DNA of 64,000 nucleotides from Sodalis sp. dw_96 (GTDB lineage: Bacteria > Pseudomonadota > Gammaproteobacteria > Enterobacterales > Enterobacteriaceae). The first letter of the stretch is position 1, and each line of letters starts with the position of its first letter. The notes below the pieces were generated by a model, which saw nothing but the letters and a program-made list of their open reading frames with translations, did not search any database and had not been told where the DNA came from. Shown piece by piece: positions 8,782-16,059 of this stretch. The position numbers and the translations under genes are program-made. The DNA lies in the NCBI RefSeq assembly GCF_018449575.1, contig NZ_JAAVUT010000027.1, positions 1-64,000 on the forward strand, in the 5' to 3' direction.

Positions 8782-9537
8782 TCAAAGCACTTTTGAGAGA
8801 AACGCTGATTGTCTTGCGTCATTGGCCGGTTTGAAAAACTCCCGCGGCGGTAAATCAACCACTACCTGCCCATCGTTCATCATGATGACCCGGTCCGACA
8901 CCTCGCGGGCGAACCCCATTTCATGGGTAACGACAATCATGCTCATGCCGCTTTCGGCCAGCTCTTTCATGACCGCGAGCACTTCCGATACCATTTCCGG
9001 GTCAAGGGCCGATGTGGGTTCGTCGAACAACATCAGGGCCGGTTCCATGGCCAGCGCCCGTGCTATGGCGACCCGTTGCTGTTGCCCGCCCGACAGTTGA
9101 CCGGGGTATTTGTCTATCTGATCGGCCAGACCGACGCGGGCCAGGAGCTGCTCCGCCCGTGAATCCGCTTCTTTCCTGCCCAATCCCAAGGCACTGATCG
9201 GCGCCAAGGTGACGTTGCTTCTTACACTGAGGTGTGGAAATAAATTGAAATTTTGGAAGACCATGCCGACATCTTTGCGTATGGCCCGCGCGGAGGCCGC
9301 GCTGGGCTCCAACTGGATGCCGTCAATGAAAATCTCACCGGCATCAATGGGTTCAAGGGCATTTAGCGTCCGCAGGAAGGTGGATTTTCCGCTGCCTGAC
9401 GGACCGACAATGCAGGTGACGGACCCCCTTTTGAATTCCAGTGAGATGTCATTCAGGGCGCAAAATTTACCGTAGTATTTTTTCACTTCTTGGCAGATGA
9501 CGATATGTGAGGAGGGAATATCCGCATTCATACGCAT
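8782..9537 (-). CDS. polar amino acid-type ABC transporter ATP-binding protein
   Basis: About 251 residues. The Walker A motif is GPSGSGKST, the signature [15 protein letters not shown], Walker [14 protein letters not shown], and the switch His is in VVTHEM. It belongs to the GlnQ/HisP/ArtP branch. The ATG at 9537 is chosen because GAGGA lies 7 bases upstream and it begins just after the permease stop; a start at 9576 would overlap the permease and lacks a site. It energises the two permeases encoded directly upstream on the same transcript. Confidence 0.92.
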   Translation of the reverse strand: MRMNADIPSSHIVICQEVKKYYGKFCALNDISLEFKRGSVTCIVGPSGSGKSTFLRTLNALEPIDAGEIFIDGIQLEPSAASARAIRKDVGMVFQNFNLFPHLSVRSNVTLAPISALGLGRKEADSRAEQLLARVGLADQIDKYPGQLSGGQQQRVAIARALAMEPALMLFDEPTSALDPEMVSEVLAVMKELAESGMSMIVVTHEMGFAREVSDRVIMMNDGQVVVDLPPREFFKPANDARQSAFLSKVL

Positions 9538-9538
9538 T

Positions 9539-10207
9539 TTAGGTCCTCGACATATTTTTTTTGCTGCGGTTTTCACAATAGCGGCCGTATAAGCTCAGCG
9601 GCACTATCATGATCAAATAATATACGGCGGCCAGTGTATAGATTTCGAGATAACGATAGTTTTCACCACTGATGACCGATGCCTGATAAGCTAAATCAGC
9701 GATGCCGATGGTTGAGAGTAAGCTGGAAATTTTTACCAGATCGCTGGTGAAATTCACAAACGCTGGAAATACCACCTTGACCGCTTGAGGAATAATGACC
9801 GTTTTCCATTTCTCTGTCATGGGTATGGACAGCGCAGCGCAGGCTTCAAATTGCCCTTTCGGTATCGCCAAGATGCCCGTTCTGAATATTTCGGCAAGAA
9901 AAGCACCGCTGCAAAGGGTTAGTGCGAGAATGCCGGAGGAAAATGCGGATAATTTCACATCAAAAATAAACGGGACGCAGGTGTATATCCAGAATATAGG
10001 AATCAATTCAGGTATGCTCCGGAAAGTTTCAATAATGATAACCGAAACACGATAGAGCGGGCCGCTGCCTTGCATCTTTCCCCAGCATAATACCGCGCCA
10101 AGAACAATACCGAGCACCAGCGACAGGCAGCAGCTTAAAAAAGTTGTCACGGCCCCCTGTGCAAGAATTTTCCAAGAATTTTCTATAACAAAAAAATGGA
10201 AATTCAT
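9539..10207 (-). CDS. amino acid-type ABC transporter permease
   Basis: A 222-residue inner-membrane permease of the HisM/GlnP family. It has several hydrophobic spans and the cytoplasmic EAA loop ([20 protein letters not shown]) that contacts the ATPase. Its start overlaps the end of the partner permease by four bases (ATGA). It forms a heterodimeric channel with that protein. Confidence 0.9.
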   Translation of the reverse strand: MNFHFFVIENSWKILAQGAVTTFLSCCLSLVLGIVLGAVLCWGKMQGSGPLYRVSVIIIETFRSIPELIPIFWIYTCVPFIFDVKLSAFSSGILALTLCSGAFLAEIFRTGILAIPKGQFEACAALSIPMTEKWKTVIIPQAVKVVFPAFVNFTSDLVKISSLLSTIGIADLAYQASVISGENYRYLEIYTLAAVYYLIMIVPLSLYGRYCENRSKKNMSRT

Positions 10208-10998
10208 GTCGGCTCCCGCAAAGACGATTGCGAAAGTCTTTTCTCAAGCATGGCGCTCAGGTACGAAAAACCATATCCGATAATAAAAAAGAGCAGGCCC
10301 GAAAAGGTGATAACCTCAATGGGCCTGAAGGTGAAGCTGGCAATATTATTACTCACTGTCACCAGTTCGCTTATGGCCAGCACCGAAAGTATGGTTGAGC
10401 CTTTGAAAAAGCTGAGAACGGTATTACAAAGCGCCGGCAGCATCAGTTTCAGCGCTTGGGGCAGAATGACCCTGAGCCAGGTGGTGCTCTGTGAAAGGTT
10501 AAGCACCTTCGCCGCTTCCCATTGCCCCATGGGAATGCTTTCAATGCCCGAACGGGTGATTTCCGTAAGGTAGGCGCTTGACTGGAGCGTCATGGCTATA
10601 ATGCCGGATACCAGAGCCGGGGTGGGAATGCCGGTGATTTGCGGCAGGGCGAAATGGATCCAGAAAATTTGCACCAGCAGCGGCGTAGAGCGCCAGATCT
10701 CCACGTGAATGGCGATAAGGATTTTTATCAACCGGAAGGGGAGCTGATAAAGGAGAGCCAGGATGATACCGCTCAGCAGGCCGGATATTACCGATACCAG
10801 CGTGACAAACACCGTCATGGAAAGCCCTTTGAGCAATAACCGCCAATATTGATAAATCACGGAAAAATCGAGGGTACGCACAAAACTCCATTTCACGTTA
10901 TAAATAACAAACGCGAATAACAGGATAACGATGGCTGTGCCGATGATTTTTTGCTTATCAATCTTTTTACTTTTAGCGATTATGGCTGACTCTGTCAT
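10204..10998 (-). CDS. amino acid-type ABC transporter permease
   Basis: A 264-residue permease of the same family as its neighbour, with an extra N-terminal segment and membrane span before the conserved core. The EAA loop reads MGQWEAAKVLNLSQSTTWLRV. It lies 63 bases after the binding-protein gene on the same strand. Polar amino-acid, opine and ectoine importers share this architecture, so the substrate is not fixed by the permeases. Confidence 0.9.
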   Translation of the reverse strand: MTESAIIAKSKKIDKQKIIGTAIVILLFAFVIYNVKWSFVRTLDFSVIYQYWRLLLKGLSMTVFVTLVSVISGLLSGIILALLYQLPFRLIKILIAIHVEIWRSTPLLVQIFWIHFALPQITGIPTPALVSGIIAMTLQSSAYLTEITRSGIESIPMGQWEAAKVLNLSQSTTWLRVILPQALKLMLPALCNTVLSFFKGSTILSVLAISELVTVSNNIASFTFRPIEVITFSGLLFFIIGYGFSYLSAMLEKRLSQSSLREPT

Positions 10999-11061
10999 AC
11001 AGCGACCTCATCCAGACATGAAGAGAGTGGGTGATGCCGGTGATTCGGCATTCATGGTTTT

Positions 11062-11880
11062 TTACTGAATATAATCGGTGCCAAACCATTTTTTCCACAG
11101 CTCGGCCGTACGCCCGGAATTAAGCTGTCCGCGTAGCCATATATTGATCACCTGCTGCAAGTGATATTCATTCAGGTCAACGGCCCAGACGATGCCAACG
11201 CGGTCCAGCGGTTTTTCGCCCAGGGGCCGCATGCCGAATTGTTTGTTTTGCTGGAGCATTCGCGATGTGGATGTGTACGAAACCCACCATGCGTCCGCCC
11301 GGCCGTTGGCCACTTCAGCCGCGTCTACCGAACTGTTATCGGAAGCGACAAACCGTATTTCGGCGTTTTTGAAAAACCGTTTGGCGAAATCACCTGATGC
11401 GGATCCGGTTTTGGAGATAAGCACTTTTCCTTTCTGGTCCAAATCGGCATAGGTTTTATAAGGAGAATCATTTTTGACAAAAGCACCGCTGGTTTCATAA
11501 GAAAGAGGATCGGAGAAAAGAACCACTTCGGCCCGTTTCATGGTATCGAATAATGCCGCCCCGCCAATGTCGCATTCATGATTTTTCACACTGGCTATAA
11601 TGGTTTTGAATGTTGAATCCACATCCACCAGTTTTACTTCCATGGCGCTGGCGAGATCCACGGCCATATCGTGGTCAAAGCCTTCCCATTTGCCGGTGGC
11701 GGGGTCTTTATATGAATAGGGATTGTCTTCGGCCCAGCAAACGCGCAGCTCGCCTTTTGACATAATGCTGTCAACCGCGTTATCCGCCGCATTGACGTAT
11801 TGAGCGCATCCCAGCGCAAAAATGAATATCGCTCCCGCTTTTTTGCAATTTATCAGAGTGAAAATGGACAATAAACGCAT
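11062..11880 (-). CDS. periplasmic solute-binding protein of an amino acid-type ABC importer
   Basis: A 272-residue SBP_bac_3 protein and the first gene of the minus-strand set. A signal peptide occupies about residues 1-31 (hydrophobic core AGAIFIFALGCAQYVNA). The family segment GELRVCWAEDNPYSYKDPATG follows. Binding-site-type residues appear in GAALFDTMKRAEVVLFSDP and in the SKTGSASGDF phosphate-loop-like segment. It delivers a small polar nitrogen compound to the permeases. Two TGGTAT-type operator sites lie 80-105 bases upstream of the start. Confidence 0.9.
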   Translation of the reverse strand: MRLLSIFTLINCKKAGAIFIFALGCAQYVNAADNAVDSIMSKGELRVCWAEDNPYSYKDPATGKWEGFDHDMAVDLASAMEVKLVDVDSTFKTIIASVKNHECDIGGAALFDTMKRAEVVLFSDPLSYETSGAFVKNDSPYKTYADLDQKGKVLISKTGSASGDFAKRFFKNAEIRFVASDNSSVDAAEVANGRADAWWVSYTSTSRMLQQNKQFGMRPLGEKPLDRVGIVWAVDLNEYHLQQVINIWLRGQLNSGRTAELWKKWFGTDYIQ

Positions 11881-11961
11881 GGATATACCCTTGTCAGGTG
11901 AATAATTATGTTCATCAGCCGTTAGGGCCGCTTTATTTTAGATAGCTATCATTATGTTAAT

Positions 11962-11984
11962 TTGGTATCCAAGTGGTATACCAA
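11962..11984. promoter_or_regulatory. tandem GntR operator sites upstream of the ABC importer operon
   Basis: TTGGTATCCAA (11962-11972) is followed at once by GTGGTATACCAAG; the inner core TGGTATACCA (11974-11983) is a perfect palindrome. Together with 7468-7479 and 12551-12560 these define a shared TGGTATnCCA motif. The sites are seen; binding by the GntR protein at 12620 is inference. Confidence 0.65.
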
Positions 11985-12550
11985 GTTAAAGAAAGAATGG
12001 CTACACTGTTTTTCTTTCTCGGTTAACCGGGTATGGCCGCCTGGTATCAAAATGGTATATTTTATGTTAGCAATAAAAGTGCCAAATATTCCTATTGAGA
12101 AGAAAAGCGCGTTAGCTCACGTGTTAAAAAAATTGTACCGTGACGGTGGATTTCATTCACGAAGAGAAACAATGTGGCGGATTTTTTTAGCCCTACAATT
12201 TTCAAATGTATTAAAATTCAGCCAGATATCCTGGCTGAGCATCTCTAAATTTTTTGCCGGGTTCCCGCATTGCCCGATCAATATCAGCCTTTTATCGTCG
12301 CCGTAGCGGGTGTTTACTACAGCCTGATATTTATATTGAGAATATTTTTTCACCTGGCCTTATCCCTTTTGAATAAGCTCTTGGTTTTATCCGCTTTGGT
12401 GGATTGGCCCAATGAACGCACCAAAGCAGTGCTTTTGGTTTATTTTTGTGCAATAGCGTTGCCTGTCTTGATCACACATCTGCTTATAGGCTGCCTTGAT
12501 TACCAATAAACGTTGACATCCTTGCAATAGTTAATAGATTAATATACCTA

Positions 12551-12560
12551 TGGTATTCCA
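12551..12560. promoter_or_regulatory. TGGTATTCCA operator in front of the GntR gene (autoregulation)
   Basis: A one-mismatch copy of the TGGTATACCA motif, 60 bases before the start codon of the GntR gene, as expected for autoregulation of an FCD-type repressor. Confidence 0.55.
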
Positions 12561-12619
12561 TCTGATATGGTCGGTCCCCGACACCCTCTGCTTAATTTCA
12601 TGAAAGATTAAAAGACATT

Positions 12620-13279
12620 ATGAATAAAACATCATTATTGGAAGGCGGTAATGGCGGTCTTGGCAATCAAGCGTATGAAGCGTTGCTTGATTTGATCATT
12701 GCCAAAGAATTGAAACAAGGAGAACAGATACAAGAGCGCGCGTTAGCCATCCGTCTCGGTATTTCCAGGACACCGCTTCGTGAAGCGATGCATCGGCTTG
12801 AAGGGGAAAAGATCCTGGAGCGTAAATCCAATAATCGGCTTTTTGTCCGCATGGTGACCCTTGAGGAAATTTTGGAGATTCTCCACGTCAGACGCCTGCT
12901 GGAAACCGAGGCGGCGTCCCGCTCGGCCGGTAAAATCCCGCTTGATAAGCTAACGCTGCTTAAGGTAAGGATTGAAAAGCTCAAGCAGGCCGGCGATCCT
13001 TTCAGCTATGAGCATCAGGTGGTGGATGCGGAGCTGCATGGGCTGATTATCCATTATTGCGAAAATAAGCTTTTGGCCGAGATGATAGATGAACTGCGGC
13101 GCAAAACCCGGATGTTCTCACTCAAACGTGTGGATAAACGCATGATTCCCGTGCTGAATGAACATATGGCTATTATTGCCGCTCTTGAAACGGGGAACGC
13201 GGAGCAAGCCGCTGTGGAAGTCGCTCATCATATAGATAATATTCGTATGTCGATTATCGAAAAATTTACTCTCCTCTGA
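12620..13279 (+). CDS. GntR family (FCD subfamily) transcriptional regulator
   Basis: A 219-residue regulator. The N-terminal winged helix reads GEQIQERALAIRLGISRTPLREAMHRLE, the GntR signature with R-x-PLREA. The C-terminal all-helical FCD effector domain starts near residue 90 with the RRLLETEAA segment and has a metal-binding-type His in VVDAELHGLI. It is divergent from the importer/hydrolase set, and shared TGGTATnCCA palindromes lie in front of both. The ligand is probably the imported compound or an acid derived from it. Confidence 0.88.
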   Translation: MNKTSLLEGGNGGLGNQAYEALLDLIIAKELKQGEQIQERALAIRLGISRTPLREAMHRLEGEKILERKSNNRLFVRMVTLEEILEILHVRRLLETEAASRSAGKIPLDKLTLLKVRIEKLKQAGDPFSYEHQVVDAELHGLIIHYCENKLLAEMIDELRRKTRMFSLKRVDKRMIPVLNEHMAIIAALETGNAEQAAVEVAHHIDNIRMSIIEKFTLL

Positions 13280-13345
13280 TCTCAACGCTTTTCCCGCCAA
13301 GGCCACTCCCCTGCATCGCTATTTCGGTAATTGAGGTAAATATCC

Positions 13346-13373
13346 GCATCAGCTGAGGCTATTTGCATCAGCT
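13346..13373. promoter_or_regulatory. direct repeats GCATCAGCT, candidate activator sites
   Basis: GCATCAGCT occurs at 13346-13354 and 13365-13373, 19 bases apart start to start. They lie about 60-90 bases upstream of the sigma-54 promoter at 13433. This is the usual distance for enhancer-binding-protein sites. Binding by the PrpR-like activator is inference. Confidence 0.5.
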
Positions 13374-13432
13374 TTTCCCCACGGACGCGTTGATATTTAT
13401 AAAAATATAGCAATATCAATAAATTATAACTA

Positions 13433-13448
13433 TGGCATAAAGGTTGCT
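13433..13448 (+). promoter_or_regulatory. sigma-54 (-24/-12) promoter of the UxaA-like operon
   Basis: TGGCATAAAGGTTGCT matches the TGGCAY-N-TTGCW consensus, with GG and GC exactly 10 bases apart as sigma-54 requires. It lies 43 bases before the ATG of the small UxaA-like gene. A sigma-54-type activator is encoded in the same cluster. Confidence 0.8.
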
Positions 13449-13490
13449 CTCTATAGCCCGGAAGCAATGAAGCTATAAAGAGGATCACCC

Positions 13491-13781
13491 ATGAAAAATA
13501 ACGCAGTGGTTATCAATGACAGGGACAACGTTGCGGTTGCCCTGGTCGCCCTCCGAGCTGGAGAAAACGCTACAGTCGCCATCGACAATAGGATTATCGA
13601 TGTGTCTTTACGCCAGGATGTGCCGTTCGGGCACAAGTTTGCCATCAGCGATATCGCTTTGCATGGCGAAGTCTACAAATACGGTGAATCCATCGGCCGC
13701 AGTACCGCGCCCATTCAACGGGGCGAGTATGTCCACGTCCACAATGTGGAAAGTGAACGCGGCCGCGGCGACTGGCAATAA
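13491..13781 (+). CDS. UxaA-family lyase, small (SAF domain) subunit
   Basis: A 96-residue SAF-domain protein, equivalent to the N-terminal part of altronate dehydratase and to small subunits such as SuyA. It has DVPFGHKFAISDI, with the conserved GHK, and RGEYVHVHN. In split enzymes it pairs with a large subunit of about 390 residues, encoded here 12 bases downstream. A hydroxy sugar acid, or (R)-sulfolactate in the SuyAB branch, would lose water or sulfite. A sigma-54 promoter lies immediately upstream. Confidence 0.85.
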   Translation: MKNNAVVINDRDNVAVALVALRAGENATVAIDNRIIDVSLRQDVPFGHKFAISDIALHGEVYKYGESIGRSTAPIQRGEYVHVHNVESERGRGDWQ

Positions 13782-13793
13782 CAGGAGAAGAGT

Positions 13794-14957
13794 ATGAGCA
13801 TGACATTCAAAGGTTATCGCCGTCCCGACGGATCCGTCGGCATCCGTAACCATGTACTGATTTTACCCACCAGCGCCTGTTCCAATAAAGTGGCGCGGGA
13901 TATCAGCCTGCAGGTGAAAGGCGCGGTCTGGATCAATAACAGTTTCGGCTGTTGCCAAATCGCAAGCGATGCAAAACTCACGGTAAAAACCCTGATTAAC
14001 GTTGCCGCTAACGGTAACGTCGGCGCAGTGTTGGTGGTGGGGCTCGGCTGTGAAGGGGCGGAGCCCACCTATGTTACCGATGAAATACGCAAAACCGGCA
14101 AACCGGTCTGCTGCGTGACCATCCAGGGTGAAGGCGGCACGCTCAATTGCCAGGCTAAGGGTATTTCCCTGGCTCGCGCCTATGCCCAGGAGCTGTCGAT
14201 GCAGCAGGCGGAGGCGATATCCCTCGCCGAGCTGACGCTGGGTATGGAATGCGGCGGTTCGGATACCACCTCGGGGCTTATCTCTAATCCTTCCCTGGGC
14301 GTTGCCTGCGACCGGTTGATTGCGGAAGGCGGCACCGCCATGCTGTCCGAAACCACTGAATTTATCGGCGCCGAGCAGGTTTTTGCCAAACGCGCCGTCA
14401 ACCCGCGGGTCGCTAAAGAATTTATCGACATGGTGCTGGACTGCGAACGGCGGGCCAAGGCATTGGGAGAAGATATCCGCGGCGGGCAACCGACGCCGGG
14501 CAATATCAAAGGCGGTTTGACCACTATTGAAGAAAAATCCCTCGGCTGCATCCATAAAGCGGGCCATTCGCCGTTGCAGGGGGTGCTGAAATATGCTGAC
14601 CGGCCGCAGGGCCACGGGCTGTGGGTGATGGATACCCCGGGGCAAGATATTGAATCCCTCTCCGGCAAAGTAGCGGGGGGCGCCAATCTGATTGTATTTA
14701 CCACCGGGCGAGGCAGTCCCACTGGCACGCCTATTGCGCCGGTGATTAAAATCACCGCCAACGAAGCCACCTTTGCCAAAATGAGCGATAACATCGACCT
14801 GGATGTTTCAGCCGCCATGCGCGGTGAAGCCACCATCGAGGAGATGGGACAAAGGGTCTTCGATGAAATACTGAAGGTTGCCAATGGCAAAAGCACCAAA
14901 GCGGAAGAGCTTGGCCATGATGAGTTCTCCATTTATAAAATTGCGCCTTCCTTCTGA
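13794..14957 (+). CDS. UxaA-family lyase/dehydratase, large subunit
   Basis: A 387-residue catalytic subunit of the altronate/galactarate dehydratase and sulfolactate lyase superfamily. Family features are the start YRRPDGSVGIRNHVLILPT, LGCEGAE, GMECGGSDTTSG, ETTEFIGAEQ and TTGRGSPTGTPIAPVIKIT. The conserved Cys and His residues probably bind iron. The two-gene form resembles SuyAB in size, but the KDG-type permease next door favours a sugar acid. The precise substrate is not determined. Confidence 0.85.
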   Translation: MSMTFKGYRRPDGSVGIRNHVLILPTSACSNKVARDISLQVKGAVWINNSFGCCQIASDAKLTVKTLINVAANGNVGAVLVVGLGCEGAEPTYVTDEIRKTGKPVCCVTIQGEGGTLNCQAKGISLARAYAQELSMQQAEAISLAELTLGMECGGSDTTSGLISNPSLGVACDRLIAEGGTAMLSETTEFIGAEQVFAKRAVNPRVAKEFIDMVLDCERRAKALGEDIRGGQPTPGNIKGGLTTIEEKSLGCIHKAGHSPLQGVLKYADRPQGHGLWVMDTPGQDIESLSGKVAGGANLIVFTTGRGSPTGTPIAPVIKITANEATFAKMSDNIDLDVSAAMRGEATIEEMGQRVFDEILKVANGKSTKAEELGHDEFSIYKIAPSF

Positions 14958-14972
14958 ATCTATTTAGGCCCC

Positions 14973-14995
14973 AAGGGACGGTGACGTCCCTTTTT
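14973..14995 (+). terminator. intra-operon terminator/attenuator
   Basis: AAGGGACG pairs with CGTCCCTT around a GTGA loop, followed by a T run. It lies 15 bases after the large UxaA-like subunit and 25 bases before the permease gene, so it may lower permease expression relative to the enzyme. Confidence 0.65.
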
Positions 14996-15020
14996 ATTGA
15001 TTACATAATAAGAGGCTGAA

Positions 15021-15992
15021 ATGAAAATCAAACGAGCAATGGAAAAATTTCCGGGTGGCATGATGGTCATACCGCTGATTATCGGCGCCCTGTTTAAAAC
15101 ATTTTTTCCCCATGCCCTGGAAATTGGCAGTTTTACCACCGCGTTATCCCATGGTTCGATGGCGATCCTGGCGGTATTCTTTATCTGTATGGGTGCGGAG
15201 ATACGCTTTAACGCCGCACCCCAGGCGCTGAAAAAAGGGGCGGCCATTACCCTGTCGAAGCTGGTGGTGGGTATTATCATCGGCCTGGGTGTGGTCAAAT
15301 TTTGCGGGCAGGGCGGTCTGTTCGGACTGTCCGGCCTGGCCATTATCTCGGCCATGACCAATGCCAATATGGGTCTGTACGCGGCGTTGACCAAAGAATA
15401 CGGTAATGAGACCGATCGTGGCGCCATTGCGGTGCTGTCGGTGCTGGAAGGTCCCTTCCTCACCATGGTGGCGATGGGTACCGCCGGTTTGGTATCCATT
15501 CCGCTGCTGGATTTTATCGCGGTGATCATTCCTATCATTATCGGCGTGATATTGGGTAATCTGGATGAAGAGATGCGCACCTTTCTCAAAAGCGGCGGCG
15601 GCATGCTGATCCCGTTCTTCTCTTTTGGCCTGGGCACCAATATCGATTTTATGACGCTGCTGCAAGCCGGGTTGTCGGGCGTGTTGCTGGGTGTGATGAC
15701 GGTGGTCATCGGCGGTTTCTTCAACATCCTGGTATCACGGCTGACAGGGGGCAGCGGCATAGCCGGCGCGGCGGTATCGACCACCGCGGGCAACGCGGTA
15801 GCCACTCCGGCGGCCATTGCCAGCGTTGATCACAGCATGGCGGGACTGGTGGCGGTGGCGACGCCGCAGGTTGCGGCCTCCACTATCGTTTCCTCGCTGC
15901 TGACGCCCTTGCTGAGCGCCTGGGTCGCGAAGAAAGAGGCTCAGCGCTGGGATAAAAAACAGCAGCTGATCCCTAAAAAGGCAAGGACCTAA
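15021..15992 (+). CDS. 2-keto-3-deoxygluconate permease family transporter (KdgT-like)
   Basis: A 323-residue inner-membrane protein with about ten hydrophobic spans. It aligns along its length with E. coli KdgT: start [47 protein letters not shown] and [14 protein letters not shown]. KdgT imports 2-keto-3-deoxygluconate with protons. Here it probably supplies the acid used by the UxaA-like lyase upstream. It shares the sigma-54 promoter, with a possible attenuator between. Confidence 0.85.
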   Translation: MKIKRAMEKFPGGMMVIPLIIGALFKTFFPHALEIGSFTTALSHGSMAILAVFFICMGAEIRFNAAPQALKKGAAITLSKLVVGIIIGLGVVKFCGQGGLFGLSGLAIISAMTNANMGLYAALTKEYGNETDRGAIAVLSVLEGPFLTMVAMGTAGLVSIPLLDFIAVIIPIIIGVILGNLDEEMRTFLKSGGGMLIPFFSFGLGTNIDFMTLLQAGLSGVLLGVMTVVIGGFFNILVSRLTGGSGIAGAAVSTTAGNAVATPAAIASVDHSMAGLVAVATPQVAASTIVSSLLTPLLSAWVAKKEAQRWDKKQQLIPKKART

Positions 15993-16059
15993 ATGTAAAT
16001 TACGGGAACAGCTAACAGTAAAAATTTCTTATCTCTTTATCATCGTGCGGAAGTTGTCT

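Larger units (their letters stand above)
11881..12619. other. long AT-rich intergenic regulatory region
   Basis: This 739-bp divergent region separates the binding-protein gene from the GntR gene. It holds operator-like sites at 11962-11984 and 12551-12560 and two weaker half-sites, TGGTATCAA at 12042 and TGGTATAT at 12053. Open frames at 11962-12306 and 12270-12509 have no ribosome site and no recognisable domain. The second would encode a hydrophobic 79-residue peptide, but I do not call either a gene. Confidence 0.5.

Noticed and set aside
11962-12509. Two open frames (114 and 79 codons) upstream of the GntR gene
   Set aside because: No ribosome sites, no domains, and the first begins inside the operator cluster; the hydrophobic second frame reflects AT-rich DNA.
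13863-14932. Two long minus-strand frames opposite the UxaA-like large subunit
   Set aside because: Shadow frames of a coding gene with clear family motifs.
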